From SM23-73-3 sp965369445 (lineage in GTDB: Bacteria; Zixibacteria; MSB-5A5; SM1-73), in NCBI GenBank assembly GCA_965369445.1, contig CBDUQU010000006.1, forward strand, positions 1-42,599: DNA of 42,599 bases, read 5' to 3'. The notes below the pieces were generated by a model. That model did no database searches. It was not told where the DNA came from and saw only the letters and a list, made by a program, of their open reading frames with translations. Positions 6,882 to 14,939 of the stretch are shown here, one piece after another. The stretch's first letter is position 1. Each line of letters begins with the position of its first letter. A program made the translations under genes and the position numbers.

Positions 6882-9800
6882 ATGATACACGCTGATTTCG
6901 TTCATCTACACGTTCATACTCAATACAGCCTGCTGGACGGCGCCAACAAGTTGGATGATCTCATTGGCCAGGCGAAAAAATTCAAGATGCCTGCCTTAGC
7001 CATCACCGATCACGGCAACATGTTCGGGACGGTGGAGTTCTACAGAAAATGTATGGCCGCCGGAATCAAGCCCATAATCGGCTGTGAAGTATACGTGGCG
7101 CCGCAGAACAGAAGGAAAAAGGAGCCCATCAGAGGATTTCCAGACGCTGGTTATCATCTGATCCTTCTGGTGAAAAACCATACCGGATACAAAAACTTAA
7201 TGAAGCTCTCCAGCATCGGGTACCTGGAAGGATTTTACCACAAGCCACGCGTCGATAAGGATGTGCTCAGGCAGCACAGCGAAGGTCTTCTGGCCCTGTC
7301 CAGTTGCCTGCACGGAGAGGTTCCCAGCCTTCTGCTCAAAGGAAACGGCAAAAAAGCCCGAGAGGTAACCGAGGAATACAAGACCATCTTCGGCCAAGGA
7401 AACTTCTTCCTGGAGATACAGAATCATCAGATCGAAGAGGAGAAGAAGGTAATTCCCCTTCTGGTGAAGTTGGCGGAGGAAGCCAACTTGGGATTGGTGG
7501 CCACCAACGACTGCCATTATCTGAAAAAAGAACACTCTGCGGCTCATGATGCACTACTGTGCATCCAAACCGGCAAAAAGGTTAGCGACACGGATCGGAT
7601 GAGGTTTGCCAACGATCAGATGTACTTCAAGTCGCCCGAGGAGATGAAGACGCTCTTTGCCGATTTCCCGTCTGCCCTAGAAAACACCCTGCGGATCGCC
7701 GAATCGTGCAACCTGGATTTAGAGTTCGGCAAGACCCATCTCCCCGAATTGCCCCCCCCTTCCGGCTTCGACGATCTGGATTCTCATCTGGTTTTTCTAT
7801 GCCGGAAAGGCTTGGCACAGAGGTACTCCAAGGTCACGCCCGGCTTAGAGGAGAGGCTGGAATATGAGCTCAAGGTGATAAAGCAGATGGGGTTTGCCGG
7901 ATACTTTCTCATCGTCAAGGATTTCATCGACTTTGCCAGAAAGGAAGAGATACGGGTGGGGCCGGGAAGGGGTTCGGTGGGAGGCAGCCTGGTGGCCTAT
8001 TGTCTGGGAATCACCAACTTAGATCCCATCAAATATGGGCTGCTGTTTGAGAGATTCCTCAACCCGGAAAGGATCTCTCTCCCGGACATCGACATCGATT
8101 TCGCGGACCGGGGGAGAGATAAGATAATCCGATACGTGATCAACAAGTACGGGGAGAAAAACGTTGCCCAGATCATCACCTTCGGAACCATGGCTGCCCG
8201 GGCAGTGATCAGGGACGTGGGAAGGGTTCTGGACATCTCCTACGCCGAGGTGGACCGGATCGCCAAGATGATTCCCTGGGAACCCGACATGAACTTAAAG
8301 AAAGCGTTGGGGCAGCGAGCCGAACTTCGCGCAATGGTCAAAGGCGATCCCAGAATAGAAAGGCTGATGTCCTACTCTCAGGTACTGGAAGGTTTGTGCC
8401 GGCACGCCTCCACTCACGCTGCCGGTGTGGTGATCGCACCCAGGGCCTTGACCGAATTCGTTCCTCTGTATAAGAGCAGCAAGGGGGAGAAAACCACCCA
8501 ATACGACATGAAGGGGATCGAGGAGATCGGGCTTTTGAAGATGGATTTCTTAGGTCTGCGGACCTTAAGCGTGATCGACGATACGCTTGAAACGCTGAGA
8601 GAAGATGGCAACGTCGTTTTGGACATAGACTCCATCCCTTTAGACGATGAGAAGACCTTCCAGCTTTTCTCCAACGGCGAGACGGTGGGCATCTTCCAGT
8701 TCGAGAGTTCCGGCATGAGAGAATATCTGTGCAAGCTAAGGCCCGAAAGTCTGGATGAGTTGACCGCCGTAAATGCGCTCTATCGTCCCGGACCTTTGGA
8801 CAGCAAGATGACGGATGAATATGCAGACAGAAAAAGGGGTTTAAAGAAGATAACATACGAGCATCCCCTGCTGGAACCCACTCTCAAGGAGACCTACGGC
8901 GTTATCGTGTATCAGGAGCAGGTTTTGAGGATCGCCAGCGATCTGGCCGGATACAGCCTGGGCAAGGCGGACATCTTACGAAAGGCCATGGGAAAGAAAA
9001 AGGCGGAGTTGATGGATCAGCAGAGGGAGGAGTTCAACAAAGGAGCCAAAGCTAAAGGGATAAAGAAAGAGGCAGCAGAGAAGATATTCAACCTGATGGC
9101 CACCTTCGGCCGATACGGTTTTAACAAGTCTCATTCCGCCGGATATGCATACTTAGCTTATCAAACCGCCTATCTCAAGGCTCATTATCCGGTGCAGTTT
9201 ATGGCCGCCAGCATGACCTCGGAGATAGGCAACACCGACCGGGTGGTGACGCTGATGGAGGAATGCAAGAGGATGGGAATCGAGGTCCTGCCCCCGGACG
9301 TCAACCAGAGCGTGGGGAAGTTTAAGGTGGTGGGAAAGCAGATACGATTCGGACTGGAAGCGGTAAAGAACGTGGGACACGGAGCCATTGAGGCTGTCGT
9401 GGAATCCAGGGAAAGGGTGGGTAAGTTCGACAGTATCTTCCAGTTCTGCGCCGAGGTGGACATGGGCGCGGTGAACAGGCGGGTGATAGAGAGCTTAATC
9501 CAGGCCGGGGCATTCGATTCCGTCTCCAAGCACAGGTCACAGTTGATGGCATCTGTGGACGTGGCCACAAGCTGTGGGCAGAACCTGCAGGAGGAGAAGA
9601 AGCGGGGACAAACCTCGCTGTTCGATCTTACCGGCGAGACAAAAACTGCTTCCATCCCCAGGGTGCCGGAAGTTCCGGAATGGCCCATTAGCGAGATTCT
9701 CTCCAAGGAAAAGGAGATGCTCGGATTCTACGCTTCCGGGCATCCACTGACCAAATACCATGACGAATTGGACGTCTTCGTCACCAGAAACACCAAGACC

Positions 9801-10322
9801 ATAGAGGAAGCCAAGGACGGGGAGGAGCTCTACATCGGTGGGGTCATCACCAACGTGAAGACCACCATAGACCGCAAGAAAAAGCAGATGGCCTTTATCA
9901 CTTTAGAGGATTTCACCGGCACGGTGGAGGTGGTGGTCTTCTCCGATTGCTATGAGAAGAACCGCCGCGTGATAAGGGCAGACTCCATGGTCTTGGTCAG
10001 GGGAAGAGCCTCCACTAAGGAGGGAGAGAAAGCCAAGGTGATCGCGTCGGATATCATGGGCTTAAGCAAGGTATATCAGAAGATGAAGCCCCCCATGCAT
10101 ATCCTTCTCCTCTCTTCAGGATCCAGCCAGGATATCATCACCGAGTTGAAGGGGGTGCTATCCGACCATCCCGGAAAATCCCCGGTGATCCTGCACGTGA
10201 GAACGAACGATGAAGAACTGAAGATGAGGCTTAAGAACACAGACGTGGAGGTCTCCAAAGAGCTTCTGGGTAAATTGAAGAGTTTGTGTGGTGACAAGAA
10301 CGTGTACGTGAATCGTAGCTGA
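6882..10322 (+). CDS. dnaE: DNA polymerase III alpha subunit
   Basis: Replicative polymerase catalytic subunit. Domains in order: N-terminal PHP domain (HLHVHTQYSLLDGANKLDDL; ALAITDHGNMFG), palm with the aspartates Asp402 and Asp404 in LPDIDIDF and Asp555 in LKMDFLGLRTL, the glycine-rich GPGRGSVGGSLVAYCLGI, fingers/beta-binding region with FNKSHSAGYAYLAYQTAYLK, a tandem helix-hairpin-helix part (AVNRRVIESLIQAGAFD), and an OB-fold near residues 985-1060 (IGGVITNVKTTIDRKKKQMA). The length of 1146 residues is close to E. coli DnaE (1160). It is DnaE1-like rather than PolC because it has no inserted exonuclease domain. The start at ATG 6882 matches the family N-terminus, although no strong Shine-Dalgarno is seen and the preceding sequence belongs to the REP element. 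Confidence 0.97.
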   Translation: MIHADFVHLHVHTQYSLLDGANKLDDLIGQAKKFKMPALAITDHGNMFGTVEFYRKCMAAGIKPIIGCEVYVAPQNRRKKEPIRGFPDAGYHLILLVKNHTGYKNLMKLSSIGYLEGFYHKPRVDKDVLRQHSEGLLALSSCLHGEVPSLLLKGNGKKAREVTEEYKTIFGQGNFFLEIQNHQIEEEKKVIPLLVKLAEEANLGLVATNDCHYLKKEHSAAHDALLCIQTGKKVSDTDRMRFANDQMYFKSPEEMKTLFADFPSALENTLRIAESCNLDLEFGKTHLPELPPPSGFDDLDSHLVFLCRKGLAQRYSKVTPGLEERLEYELKVIKQMGFAGYFLIVKDFIDFARKEEIRVGPGRGSVGGSLVAYCLGITNLDPIKYGLLFERFLNPERISLPDIDIDFADRGRDKIIRYVINKYGEKNVAQIITFGTMAARAVIRDVGRVLDISYAEVDRIAKMIPWEPDMNLKKALGQRAELRAMVKGDPRIERLMSYSQVLEGLCRHASTHAAGVVIAPRALTEFVPLYKSSKGEKTTQYDMKGIEEIGLLKMDFLGLRTLSVIDDTLETLREDGNVVLDIDSIPLDDEKTFQLFSNGETVGIFQFESSGMREYLCKLRPESLDELTAVNALYRPGPLDSKMTDEYADRKRGLKKITYEHPLLEPTLKETYGVIVYQEQVLRIASDLAGYSLGKADILRKAMGKKKAELMDQQREEFNKGAKAKGIKKEAAEKIFNLMATFGRYGFNKSHSAGYAYLAYQTAYLKAHYPVQFMAASMTSEIGNTDRVVTLMEECKRMGIEVLPPDVNQSVGKFKVVGKQIRFGLEAVKNVGHGAIEAVVESRERVGKFDSIFQFCAEVDMGAVNRRVIESLIQAGAFDSVSKHRSQLMASVDVATSCGQNLQEEKKRGQTSLFDLTGETKTASIPRVPEVPEWPISEILSKEKEMLGFYASGHPLTKYHDELDVFVTRNTKTIEEAKDGEELYIGGVITNVKTTIDRKKKQMAFITLEDFTGTVEVVVFSDCYEKNRRVIRADSMVLVRGRASTKEGEKAKVIASDIMGLSKVYQKMKPPMHILLLSSGSSQDIITELKGVLSDHPGKSPVILHVRTNDEELKMRLKNTDVEVSKELLGKLKSLCGDKNVYVNRS

Positions 10323-10385
10323 CCGCGATTATCCTGCGCGCGAAACAGGTTGCCGGAATCCAACATGAAAGGGGGAAATAATCAT

Positions 10386-10886
10386 ATGGCCCAGCAGTTT
10401 ATAAAACTGGACGAAGCTGACAATCCAGAGTACTACGGGCTGTGGCGAGACCACGACGAGTTAAAGAAAAGGTTGAATGATCTCAACCTCCGAGTCCACA
10501 AGATTAGGTTTCCGAAATTCTTGGTCTGGAGAGCTAGAAAGCCGCTGAAGGCCGTGGGGCTGGAGTTGGTAAAACTACAACACGACTACCTGAGTTGGAG
10601 GAAGAAGGCGGTCAACTTCCAGATGAACCCCCACTACAAGATAAGGCGGGATGAGAACGCCCAACTCGTGTATCTACACGCCACATCCAACATGAGAAAC
10701 TTGACCGATATTCTTGAATCCGAGATGATCCTACTCGGGAACAATTACAATTTGGCCCACCTCTGGCTTGACAACAAACTCAACTTCCTCCTCGCCCTGA
10801 GTTCATTTGCGCTCGCGTTTCTGGCTCTTATTATTACTTTGATTCTCACCTCAGACCGGCTCGTGATTGTAGGTTGGCTCCCGTAA
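10386..10886 (+). CDS. Unknown protein with one C-terminal membrane segment
   Basis: Not recognised. The ATG at 10386 is preferred because AAAGGGGG lies about 10 bases upstream; an in-frame ATG at 10350 would add 12 residues. The 166-residue product has a charged helical N-terminal region (HDELKKRLNDLNLRVHKIRF; KLQHDYLSWRKKAVNFQMN) that may form a coiled coil, and a single hydrophobic segment near the C-terminus (FLLALSSFALAFLALIITLI). The topology is that of a protein held in the inner membrane by its C-terminus with a cytoplasmic helical domain. It stands alone, 63 bp after dnaE and before a large repeat-filled gap. Confidence 0.72.
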   Translation: MAQQFIKLDEADNPEYYGLWRDHDELKKRLNDLNLRVHKIRFPKFLVWRARKPLKAVGLELVKLQHDYLSWRKKAVNFQMNPHYKIRRDENAQLVYLHATSNMRNLTDILESEMILLGNNYNLAHLWLDNKLNFLLALSSFALAFLALIITLILTSDRLVIVGWLP

Positions 10887-10920
10887 CCGCGTGATAGCGT
10901 CCCCTGCGCATCACGTGTTG

Positions 10921-10944
10921 GTTCGGGGTGCCCTCACCCCGAAC
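10921..10944. repeat. Palindrome after the membrane-protein gene
   Basis: Perfect 10-bp arms GTTCGGGGTG / CACCCCGAAC with a 4-base loop, 35 bases after the stop at 10886. On the opposite strand it carries an ATAGGTTC head resembling the GTAGGTC head of other elements in the window. It could fold in the transcript end, but no T-tract follows. Confidence 0.6.
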
Positions 10945-10967
10945 CTATCTCACTGGTAGACAATCGT

Positions 10968-10992
10968 ACGGACAGCCCTCGTGGCTGTCCGT
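10968..10992. repeat. Palindrome, possible terminator
   Basis: Perfect 10-bp arms ACGGACAGCC / GGCTGTCCGT with a 5-base loop, followed by TTCATGTTCT. The T content after the stem is modest, so it is a weak intrinsic terminator candidate for the gene ending at 10886. Confidence 0.5.
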
Positions 10993-11053
10993 TTCATGTT
11001 CTCCCTGGATCACCCTCCTCCCACCTTCTCCCGTAAAGGGAGAGGGAACTCGG

Positions 11054-11105
11054 TTATTCCCTCCCTTTATGGTTCGACAAGTTCACCACAGGTGGGAGGG
11101 AATAA
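11054..11105. repeat. Inverted repeat sharing its right part with 32201-32227
   Basis: Perfect 12-bp arms TTATTCCCTCCC (11054-11065) and GGGAGGGAATAA (11094-11105) with a 28-base loop. Bases 11093-11119 are identical to 32201-32227, showing a dispersed element. Confidence 0.65.
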
Positions 11106-11165
11106 AAGGGAGGGTGAAAGGGATTTGGATAGGGACCCCGCCATGACGGGATTTCGCAAGCTCAA

Positions 11166-11195
11166 CTTGCCCCGAACCGCATGGTTCGGGGCAAG
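11166..11195. repeat. Palindrome with GTAGG head on the minus strand
   Basis: Perfect 13-bp arms CTTGCCCCGAACC / GGTTCGGGGCAAG with a 4-base loop. On the minus strand it is preceded by GTAGGGACAGGG, resembling the head of the REP-like elements. Confidence 0.65.
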
Positions 11196-11354
11196 CCCTG
11201 TCCCTACGTCCATCGCGCGGTGCCGGTTTTCCCTTGACTAATCAGGAAATAGTGTTAGGTTGTATAAGTGGGAAAAGGGCTGGAATGAGGACAAGTCCAG
11301 ACCCTATCCCGACCCACAGGTTAGAAGTCCAAATTCTGGCTGAAGGAGTCGTTA

Positions 11355-13511
11355 ATGAAAACTTTTAAGATTTTCCCCTGTGTCTTTCTTTTTCTGGCTC
11401 TCATCTTCCTTTTGTGCGGCTCTGCTATTCCAAAGGACCGGATCGATGAGGAGATAGAGGCCATCCAGAAGATAATTGATGAGAAGGGATATCACTGGAC
11501 TGCGGGCAGAACTTCAGTGATGGAGCTTTCCGAAGCAGAAAAGCAGAATCTCTACGGTTTGGAGATACCGGAATGGTATGATGAGTGGTTCAAGAATGCC
11601 GAGAAGCTGACCGCCGCTCCCGACGCTTACTTTGCTCCGGTCTTCGACTGGCGCGATTCGGCCGGGGTCACACCGGTAAAGAATCAGAAGAACTGTGGGA
11701 GCTGCTGGGCCTTTGGCGCTCTGGCTGCTCTGGAGTCTATGGCGAAAATCTACGGAGGGACGGAGCTCGACCTCTCGGAGCAGCAGATCCTCTCCTGTAA
11801 GTCCTACGGCTGGGGATGCAACGGCGGCTGGATGAGCACCTGCTACGAGCTGTTCTTAGAATATGGCTCCATCAGCGAGCAGGACATGCCCTACCACGCC
11901 AACGATACCGATCCCTGCATACAGGAGTCGTGCGAAGTCCTGGCAAAGGTCACCGGCTGGACTCCGATTGCCTTTGACGTGGATGCCATCAAAACTGCCC
12001 TCCTTACCGGACCGGTGTGTGGCACCATGACCGCTTACGACGATTTCAGCTCTTACACCGGAGGTTGTTACGAGCACGAGGATACCGAGCCATTGAATCA
12101 CGCCGTCTTGATCGTGGGCTGGGACGACACCATGTGCAACGGCGAGGGCGCCTGGATCGTGAAAAACAGCTGGGGCCAAAGCTGGGGCATGAATGGATTC
12201 TTCTACATAAAGTACTATAGCTGTGGGATCGGCTACGCCAGCGACCTGATAGATTACATCCCTCCCGGACCATACGTCAGCCTGGAAGACTTGACTGTGG
12301 ATGATGCTGTTGGAGGCGACGGAGACGGCAGAGCCGAACCGGATGAGACGGTGGACCTGTACCTGACCTTCTCCAACATCTGGGTTCCGCTGACCGGCGC
12401 TGTGCTCACCGCCGAGCCTGATACAAACGGCTTGGTTATGATGACGGATCAGGCCTATTTGGGTGACATTCTGGCGCCGGATACTGTGGTCAACTTTACG
12501 GCGCCGATCCAATTTTGGGTTCCCTCTGATTTTCCTTCCCGAAGGGTGAACTTCACCTTCGAGATCACTGGCAACAGCGGTGAATACAGCAAGAGTTGGA
12601 CCAGGGAGGTCTGGATTGGCCGCTCGACTATCCTTTTGGTTGACGACGACGAAGGCGCAACCGTGGAAAGCTATTATTGCGAGGCAGTGGATGCGGTGGG
12701 GCCTCTGTACGATGTGTGGGATAAAAGCGCCCAGCCGGAGAAATCCTACAGCTTCTTTGATTACGATGCGGTGATCTGGTTTACCGGGGATCACAGAGAG
12801 TCGGTCTTCTCGGATGACGATATCCTGACTTTAACAGATTACCTGGATAACGGCGGCAGGCTCTTTTTGACCAGTCAGGACGCGGCAGAAGCTTTGTCCG
12901 GTTCACCCAATCCGCAGCACAACCTCTTTTTGCAGGACTATCTGCACGCCGGCTACGCTGGAAGCTGCAGCAGGCTTCTGATAGCCGAGGGTCCCGGGGA
13001 TGAAGTGGGAGACGATTTGTGGGTTTGGCCGGGAAGCACTCCCGGGGCTAACAATCAAAACTCCAAGGATGCCCTATCACCCGATCCTGAGGCGGACGCG
13101 GTCCTCTTTTACGCCAACGCCGGGTTTACTCCCACCGATTCGGTGGCTGCCATAAAGTTTAAGGGCGACTATAAACTGGTCTTCTTCGGGTTCGGCTTCG
13201 AGGCCATAAACCAAAGCGGCATCTATATGCACGGACACAACGTCACCAAGCCGGAGGTTGTCATGCAACGAGTCTTAGACTGGCTGAATACGCCCTGGAT
13301 CTACGTGCACGGAGATGCCAATTACGACCAGACCGTGGACGTGGGAGACGTGGTTTATCTGACCAATTATCTCTTCAGGGGTGGAACAGCCCCTGTGCCT
13401 CCGGCCGCCGGGGATGCCAACGGTGATTGCACAATCGATGTGGGAGATGTGGTCTATCTGGTGAACTATCTGTTCAAGGGAGGCCCGCCTCCTGTGGAGG
13501 GCTGCGCATAA
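11355..13511 (+). CDS. Secreted papain-family (C1) cysteine protease with C-terminal dockerin-like repeats
   Basis: Exported peptidase of 718 residues. A signal peptide (residues 1 to about 24) and a short pro-region come first, then a C1A catalytic domain at about 92-302: oxyanion Gln111, nucleophile Cys117 in NCGSCWAFGALAALES, His249 in LNHAVLIVGWD and Asn271 in IVKNSWGQSWG. A beta-rich segment (about 308-420) with a GDGDGRAEPDETVDLYLTF motif follows. Next comes a domain starting STILLVDDDEG (about 423-650), which resembles the glutamine-amidotransferase-like/C-terminal modules of secreted peptidases. The end (653-718) has two dockerin-type calcium-binding repeats, GDANYDQTVDVGDVVYLTNY and GDANGDCTIDVGDVVYLVNY. 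Such repeats are frequent in Zixibacteria-like genomes, where they may mediate attachment rather than a classical cellulosome. The ATG follows GAAGGAG at a good distance. Confidence 0.93.
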   Translation: MKTFKIFPCVFLFLALIFLLCGSAIPKDRIDEEIEAIQKIIDEKGYHWTAGRTSVMELSEAEKQNLYGLEIPEWYDEWFKNAEKLTAAPDAYFAPVFDWRDSAGVTPVKNQKNCGSCWAFGALAALESMAKIYGGTELDLSEQQILSCKSYGWGCNGGWMSTCYELFLEYGSISEQDMPYHANDTDPCIQESCEVLAKVTGWTPIAFDVDAIKTALLTGPVCGTMTAYDDFSSYTGGCYEHEDTEPLNHAVLIVGWDDTMCNGEGAWIVKNSWGQSWGMNGFFYIKYYSCGIGYASDLIDYIPPGPYVSLEDLTVDDAVGGDGDGRAEPDETVDLYLTFSNIWVPLTGAVLTAEPDTNGLVMMTDQAYLGDILAPDTVVNFTAPIQFWVPSDFPSRRVNFTFEITGNSGEYSKSWTREVWIGRSTILLVDDDEGATVESYYCEAVDAVGPLYDVWDKSAQPEKSYSFFDYDAVIWFTGDHRESVFSDDDILTLTDYLDNGGRLFLTSQDAAEALSGSPNPQHNLFLQDYLHAGYAGSCSRLLIAEGPGDEVGDDLWVWPGSTPGANNQNSKDALSPDPEADAVLFYANAGFTPTDSVAAIKFKGDYKLVFFGFGFEAINQSGIYMHGHNVTKPEVVMQRVLDWLNTPWIYVHGDANYDQTVDVGDVVYLTNYLFRGGTAPVPPAAGDANGDCTIDVGDVVYLVNYLFKGGPPPVEGCA

Positions 13512-13557
13512 ACGCAAATATATAAAACCGGACAATCATCAGATACGATAAAGAAGC

Positions 13558-13588
13558 TGAGGAAGGCTGGTGCCTTCCTCAACTTTTA
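13558..13588 (+). terminator. Intrinsic terminator candidate after the protease gene
   Basis: Perfect stem TGAGGAAGGC / GCCTTCCTCA with TGGT loop at 13558-13581, extended by partial pairing of GATAAAGAAGC with ACTTTTATC. A T-rich tract follows. It sits 47 bases after the stop of the protease gene. Confidence 0.75.
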
Positions 13589-13633
13589 TCTGAGCTATCG
13601 ATTTTATGAGTATACATCATCTTTCCTTAATCC

Positions 13634-14776
13634 ATGAAGATTCTACAGAAACATGAAGTCTGTCTGTTAACCATAGCGCTGAACTCCTTTGCCCTATTCT
13701 TCGGGTTCACCGTCTGGCGGGTGCTATTCAACAATTTCGCCAAAGAGGTCTTTGACGTTACCCCCACACAGATAGGAATCATCCAATCGGTTCGGGAGAT
13801 TCCCGGGCTTTTGGGATTTGCCGTGGGAGCTCTGGCTCTCTACATAGCCGAGGTCAGGATCGCCACCTTAAGCATCGTGCTCACCGGCGCAGGGTTGATA
13901 CTGGTGGGACATTCCGATTCCGTTTTCATGCTGGGCGTAGGCACGCTGGTGATGAGCGTGGGATTCCACGGCTTCATCTCCTCCAACCAGGCACTTCTGC
14001 TTCACTTCATCAAGACCAGGGAATCGGGAAAGGCACAGGGGAAGATAGCCAGCACGGAATCCATGGCCGGGGTCGTCGCCACAGTCTGCGTTCTGGCAGC
14101 CACCTTCTTTTTCGGCTACCGCGAGACGTTGACAGTTTTTGGGGCTGTGGTCATCCTGGTGGGAGTCTATTTCACCTTTGTGATCAAATCCAACCGGGCA
14201 AAGGAAGAGGAAAGAAAGGTTACCCTGAAGAAGAAGTACTCTCTTTACTATTTTTTGAGTTTCTTAAGAGGTTGCCGCCGCCATATCTTCACCACTTTTG
14301 CCATTTTCCTTTTAGTCGCCAACCACCAGATATCCATCTCCACAGCGGCGCTTCTGTTCTTCGTCTCCAACGTGATTACCATCTACACAAACCGCCGGAT
14401 AGGAGTATTGGTGGAGAAGTGGGGGGAGCGGACCGTACTGGTGGGAAGCTCCCTTTTCTTAGTCTTCATCTTCTCGGGCTATGCATACATCCCCTGGTTG
14501 CCGCTCCTGGCTGTTTTCTACGTGCTGGATAACATCCTCTTCGGCTCGTCGATTGCGCTTCATTCTTATATCAGGAAGATCTCGGACAAGGCGGATCTCA
14601 CCAGCTGCATATCGTTCGCCGTGACAGTGAATCACATCTCGGCGGTGATCCTGCCCATACTTGGCGGCGTGATATGGGAGCTTCTGGGATTTAGAGCCAC
14701 CTTTCTTTTCGGAGCAGCCATCGTCTTTATCGATATGCTCTTCTCTTTTAGGATAAAAATCAGGGGGGATACTTGA
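13634..14776 (+). CDS. Major facilitator superfamily transporter
   Basis: Polytopic inner-membrane protein of 380 residues with about 11-12 hydrophobic helices and a charged central loop (about residues 183-205, KSNRAKEEERKVTLKKKY), the usual two-bundle MFS design. RIGVLVEKWGERTVLVGSSL in the second half matches the MFS inter-helix signature region. The N-terminal helix LLTIALNSFALFFGFTVWR and the IQSVREIPGLLGFAVGALAL segment are consistent with drug/solute efflux members. The substrate is unknown. The gene stands alone after a terminator and faces the minus-strand sensor gene, so the intergenic palindromes at 14786-14869 may end transcription from both sides. Confidence 0.88.
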   Translation: MKILQKHEVCLLTIALNSFALFFGFTVWRVLFNNFAKEVFDVTPTQIGIIQSVREIPGLLGFAVGALALYIAEVRIATLSIVLTGAGLILVGHSDSVFMLGVGTLVMSVGFHGFISSNQALLLHFIKTRESGKAQGKIASTESMAGVVATVCVLAATFFFGYRETLTVFGAVVILVGVYFTFVIKSNRAKEEERKVTLKKKYSLYYFLSFLRGCRRHIFTTFAIFLLVANHQISISTAALLFFVSNVITIYTNRRIGVLVEKWGERTVLVGSSLFLVFIFSGYAYIPWLPLLAVFYVLDNILFGSSIALHSYIRKISDKADLTSCISFAVTVNHISAVILPILGGVIWELLGFRATFLFGAAIVFIDMLFSFRIKIRGDT

Positions 14777-14785
14777 AGATAGGAT

Positions 14786-14869
14786 CTGGAGTGTTCACCT
14801 TTAGGTGAACCAGATCGAGATTCTTTCTATCTCTATATCTCTCGGTCAGGCTGAAGCCTGACACTCCAG
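14786..14869. repeat. Branched palindromic element between convergent genes
   Basis: Outer arms CTGGAGTGT (14786-14794) and ACACTCCAG (14861-14869) enclose two hairpins: GTTCACCT TT AGGTGAAC (14793-14810) and GTCAGGC TGAA GCCTGAC (14845-14862). The whole could fold as a two-branch junction. It lies between convergent genes and has no T-tract. Confidence 0.65.
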
Positions 14870-14939
14870 GAGTGAATTCTTCTGGATTTTCTGCCCAAGA
14901 CTATCCCGCAACTTCCATCACTTGCTACCAGACAACTTT

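Larger units (their letters stand above)
10887..11354. other. Gene-free, palindrome-rich gap (10887-11354)
   Basis: No credible gene. It contains four inverted repeats listed separately, at 10921-10944, 10968-10992, 11054-11105 and 11166-11195. A 27-base segment at 11093-11119 recurs exactly at 32201-32227, and the word GGGAGAGGGAACTC (11037-11050) recurs at 16828-16841. Open frames across it read only repeats. Confidence 0.75.

Noticed and set aside
10928..11241. Two overlapping open frames (72 and 86 codons)
   Set aside because: They consist of dispersed repeat DNA; the encoded residues mirror the palindromes.
11234..11268. Possible promoter TTGACT...TATAAG before the protease gene
   Set aside because: The spacer is 23 bases, too long for a sigma-70 promoter.
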